Assembly (NCBI GenBank): GCA_001414485.1
Contig: LLEY01000051.1
Location: 335,156 to 399,155 of the forward strand
Source of the DNA: Calycina herbarum
Taxonomy: Eukaryota > Ascomycota > Leotiomycetes > Helotiales > Pezizellaceae
Length of the DNA stretch: 64,000 nucleotides
Reading direction: 5' to 3'
The notes beneath the pieces were generated by a model. It worked only from the letters and a program-made list of their open reading frames with translations, did no database searches and was not told where the DNA came from. A program made the translations under genes and the position numbers. Below, piece by piece: positions 60,600 to 64,000 of the stretch (position 1 is the stretch's first letter; the number at the start of each line of letters is the position of its first letter).

Positions 60600-60850
60600 T
60601 GCCTCTAAGGCCTTAGTCTCAGCCTATAACTTTTTCTCTTCCATAGCCGCGATCCTTATTCGGCCTTCCACTTCCGCGCGCTGGGCTCTCTTTATATGTA
60701 GGTCCTCCATCAACAGTTGTGCCCTAACTTCATCCTCCGTGAGTGCCTCTAAGTCGTTAGTATTCTAGAGGATCGTTGCGTTGGACCTCGCGTTCGAAAG
60801 GGGGGAAGAGGGTACCCCGTCGCCGGCGGGGGTATTTCTGGTTCATGCCA
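60600..60850 (-). pseudogene. Gag-like N-terminal ORF remnant
   Basis: From an ATG near 60849 the reverse strand reads MA, then a stop (TGA where TGG is likely). Further on it reads DLEALTEDEVRAQLLMEDL and a Lys/Arg/Glu-rich helix (IKRAQRAEVEGR). It has charged coiled-coil character at the 5' end of the element, upstream of reverse transcriptase. Confidence 0.55.
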
Positions 60851-60915
60851 TGTTGAAGGCGGATAAGGAGTCTAAGTAGCTTCAAATAGAGATAAGAGCT
60901 TTAGCTAGAATTGAT

Positions 60916-61046
60916 AAATCGTAAAAACCGTCGTTTTTGGAATAGGTGATGCTATAGCCAAGGTACAGACTTTCCCTTGCTCATGTGCTGCCCAAGGAAA
61001 GCTGATGCTTACGTAAGCTTCTACCACTCCACAAAAACAACTCATT
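60916..61046 (-). repeat. Split direct repeat A1 (outer copy)
   Basis: The less mutated partner of A2. It ends AAAAACAACTCATT in plus orientation. Confidence 0.8.
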
Positions 61047-61252
61047 AGAACTGGATCAATGCGTGGTGTCTAAGCAGGCAGATATAAAAGAGAGCTCAGA
61101 TTTACGGCATTGAAGTATCGTGGAGCATAAGTAGCTTGATTAATTTCGAACCCGATGGAACGCTAATTCAAATATCAAAAAAACGAAATGTCAAAACCCC
61201 ATTGTCCAAAATACGGAAAAATGATTTCTAGTGGACTTCTCCAAGACAAGCC

Positions 61253-61547
61253 CTAATGAACATAATCCCTTCTATGTGACTCCTTTCCTTCCCTCTTAAA
61301 AAGTTCAAAGTTCACACCCTGGGCATCACCCACCAAAGTATCCTCTAAGGGAATCCTATCAGGGTCGTTTTCAGCTACGGGAGACATGAAAAAATCAGTC
61401 TATATAAGTTGAGACATCAGAGAGGAAGGAAGACTTACTTCTTCGCGCGAGACGGTATAATATCCCGTCTCTTTGCCACAAGGCAAGAATCCCAATGATA
61501 ATTTGAAGGGTTCCAACAACCATAGTAACCATAATCTCGTCGGACAT
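61253..61547 (-). CDS. Single-TM microprotein, group B copy 3, with extended tail
   Basis: Exons 61547-61439 (109 nt) and 61374-61253 (122 nt) encode 76 residues. It starts MSDEIMVTMVVG, has a hydrophobic helix, then ALWQRDGILYRLARR and TENDPDRIP as in other copies. The stop used in copies 1 and 2 is replaced by TTA (TGA to TTA), so translation continues about 31 codons into what is 3' flank in copy 1. The extension is Asp/Glu/Lys/Arg-rich. Flanks on both sides align with those of copy 1 at 51 kb. Function unknown. Confidence 0.7.
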
Positions 61548-62187
61548 AATTGAGGTTGATGCTGGCTGAAGCAGGGTAGATTTCTTGCACATGCGGTAAT
61601 TGGCGCTGCTGTAATAAAAATGCGATGGGAGGTGCCGAAGAAGGTGGCTGTGTCAACCATTTAATTAAATCAAGTTCAAGTGCGAATTAGGAAAGTTAAA
61701 AGTAGGTTAACTTTGTCATACCTACAATGGGGCCAAAAGTGTCGGATTCGCCAAAGGAGCAGTCAACCCTTCAAATGTTACTTTCGGTAGCGGAATTTAG
61801 CTGAAGGAGTGGGTTAACGTTTATGAAGACCCCCAAACACTTGTCTCCCAGGAATAGTAATTTGGAAAAAATAGCAGGTGTTATCTTACCTTAACAATCA
61901 GATTCAGATCAATTGATAGAGGTAGAAAGTATATTCCAGCCGTATCTGGGGTTTTGTACATTGGCTGTCTGGTAAGAGGGCTATCCAGTTCTTCTTGAAA
62001 ATTGTGTAAAAGATTAATTATTTGATAATAAGCTAGACAAGAATCCTTCCCAAAGAAAATATGGGTAGTATGGCATTATAACAGGGCAAAGCTTCTAGCT
62101 CTTAAAAAATACAAGTCTTGCGAACACACGTTTCAGTGGAGAAAGTGCGTCTGGCCTCTTAAAAAAAAGTCTATCTTTCAAAAGGTT

Positions 62188-62290
62188 GTCAAAAAGTGTG
62201 GTACACTTCTTCCAAAAGTGTGGCCTGGCTGTCACAAAGTATGGTACCCTTCTTCCAAAAGTGTGACCTGGCTGTCACAAAGTGTGGCAG
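62188..62290. repeat. 43-bp tandem repeat, about 2.4 units
   Basis: Units start at 62188, 62231 and 62274, each beginning GTCAnAAAGTnTGG. The two full units contain ACnCTTCTTCCAAAAGTGTG and end CTGGCT. Two or three substitutions separate the units. Confidence 0.85.
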
Positions 62291-62483
62291 AGCAGCATGC
62301 AGTGCCAAGTCATGGGCCCTGGTTGTTTTCTCGGATTGAATAGTGATGGTGCTGTGGTGGTGAATCTAATTGGATGCAGCAACAGGGCAGCTGTTTTTGG
62401 ACACTCCAATTGGGCTGTTTGCTGCAAACCCCCCTGCCATAACCTTCATAGTCTCTTCCGATGAACTGAAAATTGCCTTGTGG

Positions 62484-62682
62484 TCATGGAACTATATCCG
62501 GTGGCTTCTGCACTACATCAAATTTTATTAGCGGAGTGGTTTGATAAAACTCATGCGCCAGTGGGGAGTTGCCATTTTGTACAAGACGATATAAAATGCC
62601 ATCTTCGTTGCCACAGCGCAAGAATTCCAATAACAGCCTGGAGAACCCCCAAGATCAAAGTGATCATTGGCTCCGTAGACAT
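62484..62682 (-). pseudogene. Microprotein group B copy 4, frameshifted
   Basis: The start MSTEPMITLILG, helix and ALWQR are intact. One extra A just after the QR codons (near 62601-62604, CAACGAAGATGG against CAACGAGATGG-type sequence) then shifts the frame, ending at a TGA at 62551. In the shifted frame the usual DGILYRLVQN follows. Exon 2 (62512-62484, again 29 nt, ending PPDIVP) is preserved behind a TAG acceptor, but the donor reads GCAACT instead of GTnAGT. Two lesions suggest a pseudogene. The 43-codon read-through product could still be made and retains the helix. Confidence 0.75.
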
Positions 62683-63965
62683 GCTGTAGGATAAAGGTCT
62701 ACGCCGAGTGGAGATTTTCGGATTCCCAGTCGTAATGTAGGGAACTAAAGCGATAAGATATTGCCTTGTACGTATTTGGTAAAGGGATGGTACTCAAAGG
62801 TCCAAAGATGCAGGTGCATCTAATAAAAACAAGGAAGAGTTGACAGTGCGAATGGAGATCAGTCATACTTGTTACTTGCTCAAGCGAATAGTTTCCACCA
62901 GTTTTCAATATTCCGCTTGGAAAGCTGTCAAACAAATTTAATAGGATATGAGCTAACTTGTCTGACGTTGCGTCCAAGTATGCAGTCCTTTCTTCCATCA
63001 AGACGTCAAGTGCTATTTAAATATTAAAGTCTGTTCATCGTTCATCTCCCGGTCTCAAGTTGGAACCGGGCAAGTCGCTTGTGTTCACAGATACGCATTC
63101 GTTATTCGATGAGGCTCGCATGCTGCAGATATCATTTGCCAGCTCAAGCCACCACTAAAACCTGCAGTCAGCATAAGCCATTCAACAATTCGGTAAACGG
63201 CATTTTTAGCGCTTTTTATCCAATTGCAAACTACGGCTCACTCCCAATACATACAAAGTGTTGCTATTGCTTTCTGTAAGCGTGACATAGTATGGATCAA
63301 AATACAATCCAAGAATCCTAAACGCTTTCGATTAATAGCTATGCTTATGCGAGAATACCTCGCACAATAAGATAAGAAAGTTCTCGAGAACAATGTCCAA
63401 ACTTCTTAGAATCTTTACCTTAGGTGTAAAGATTATAGAGATTTAAATTAATAATCTCTAACTGGGAAGAGAGAGAGAGATCAGAGCTTTAGATTACTCT
63501 ACCTCTTAAAAGATAAACTAGAAATTGCTAAGAAGTGGGAAGTAGAAGTAAAAGCAGAAGCAGGGGAATAGTACTACAACAAGAAACAACCACGAAGAAG
63601 TAAACTTGCTACATCAAACCTCAACCATCATTCACCATCTATAAAGTCAGACTTCCCAAATCCAACCTTAAAAAAAGGGTATTTCATTTTCTCTTCTCAG
63701 CTAGCACTCATCTCGCCCCCCAAAACAACGACCCTATCCCCCAACTATTCCCAGAAGCGAAAAAAGATTTTGAAAATGCAAAATGCAAGATGCAGAAGGA
63801 CATCCACCCCCCCTTTTCTCAACTCAACTCGAAAGAAATCTATCATGATAACATAAAATACCGCAAAACTAAACTCCATATCCATGCATATTCCCCCCAT
63901 CCCATCCTCCCCTTTTCCCTCCCCCCATTCCACCCTCCCAACCCAATGGCTTCATCCCTCAAGCC
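62683..63965. other. Intergenic
   Basis: No gene recognised. An A/G-rich stretch near 63460-63600 includes a short GA microsatellite. Confidence 0.45.
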
Positions 63966-64000
63966 TTAAGCAATAGGCGTCTCAAAAACCAAACTAACCC
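63966..64000 (-). CDS. Possible 3' end of a gene running off the window
   Basis: The reverse strand reads VSLVFETPIA and a TAA at 63966-63968, open to the window edge. This is too short to identify and may be chance. Confidence 0.2.
   Translation of the reverse strand, partial: VSLVFETPIA

Larger units (their letters stand above)
56102..61046 (-). mobile_element. DIRS/Ngaro-like tyrosine-recombinase retrotransposon, RIP-damaged
   Basis: On the minus strand the order is A1 (61046-60916), coding region, B1 (56796-56630), A2 (56624-56494), a spacer of about 220 bases, and B2 (56268-56102). A1 and A2 share about 130 bases, and B1 and B2 about 170. This A1-ORFs-B1-A2-B2 layout is the split direct repeat of Ngaro-type elements rather than simple LTRs. 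Decayed gag-like, reverse transcriptase/RNase H and tyrosine recombinase sequences follow in the expected order on the minus strand. No target duplication is seen, as expected for recombinase integration. Differences between paired repeats are nearly all C-to-T or G-to-A at CpA/TpG. Confidence 0.8.

Noticed and set aside
60493..60768. Plus-strand 91-codon frame in the retrotransposon
   Set aside because: It is the reverse of the charged gag-like region, which makes sense only on the minus strand.
1..64000. CRISPR array, operons, bacterial signals
   Set aside because: None seen; gene structure is eukaryotic throughout.

Overview
The window looks like nuclear DNA of a filamentous ascomycete, most likely a leotiomycete (Helotiales-type); this placement is inference. 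The support is short GT-AG introns with CTAAC-type branch sites, fungal-only protein families (NmrA-like, GH18 with CBM18, Est1-like), intron-bearing nuclear tRNA, and repeats that differ by the CpA-to-TpA transitions typical of repeat-induced point mutation (RIP).

Layout. 1-9 kb is gene-poor, with one weak small ORF. 9.1-11.8 kb carries a two-exon gene joining a C2H2 finger to an Est1-like domain. 13-28 kb is a duplication zone: four copies of a tiny spliced gene for a single-TM microprotein (group A), broken copies of the zinc-finger/Est1 gene, tandem segmental repeats, a MITE and two tRNA loci. 28.7-34.2 kb is one intronless gene for an 1844-residue coiled-coil protein. 35.5-45.8 kb is the conventional gene block: an NmrA-like protein, a four-exon classical SDR, a three-exon GH18 chitinase with an internal CBM18, a small C2H2 repeat ORF, and two divergent fungal genes that both look damaged. 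46.2-48.4 kb is a nest of DNA transposons. 51-62.7 kb holds four more microprotein genes (group B), a Harbinger-type MITE and a RIP-damaged tyrosine-recombinase (DIRS/Ngaro-like) retrotransposon with split direct repeats.

The most unusual content is the microprotein family. Eight loci on the minus strand encode about 44-76 residues: a short acidic N-terminus, one hydrophobic helix, a conserved ALxQR-x-G segment and a short variable tail. Group A uses exons of 64 (70 in one copy), 45 and 32-35 nt (23 nt in the proposed 13.3 kb model). Group B uses 109 (106 in one copy) and 29 nt, and 64+45=109, so one intron was gained or lost exactly. At least two group A copies sit inside broken copies of the zinc-finger/Est1 gene. 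One group B copy is frameshifted and one has lost its stop codon. I do not recognise the family and do not assign it a function.

Coordinates of spliced genes give the full span; exon limits are in the evidence. Gene models rest on reading frame, splice signals and comparison among copies only.
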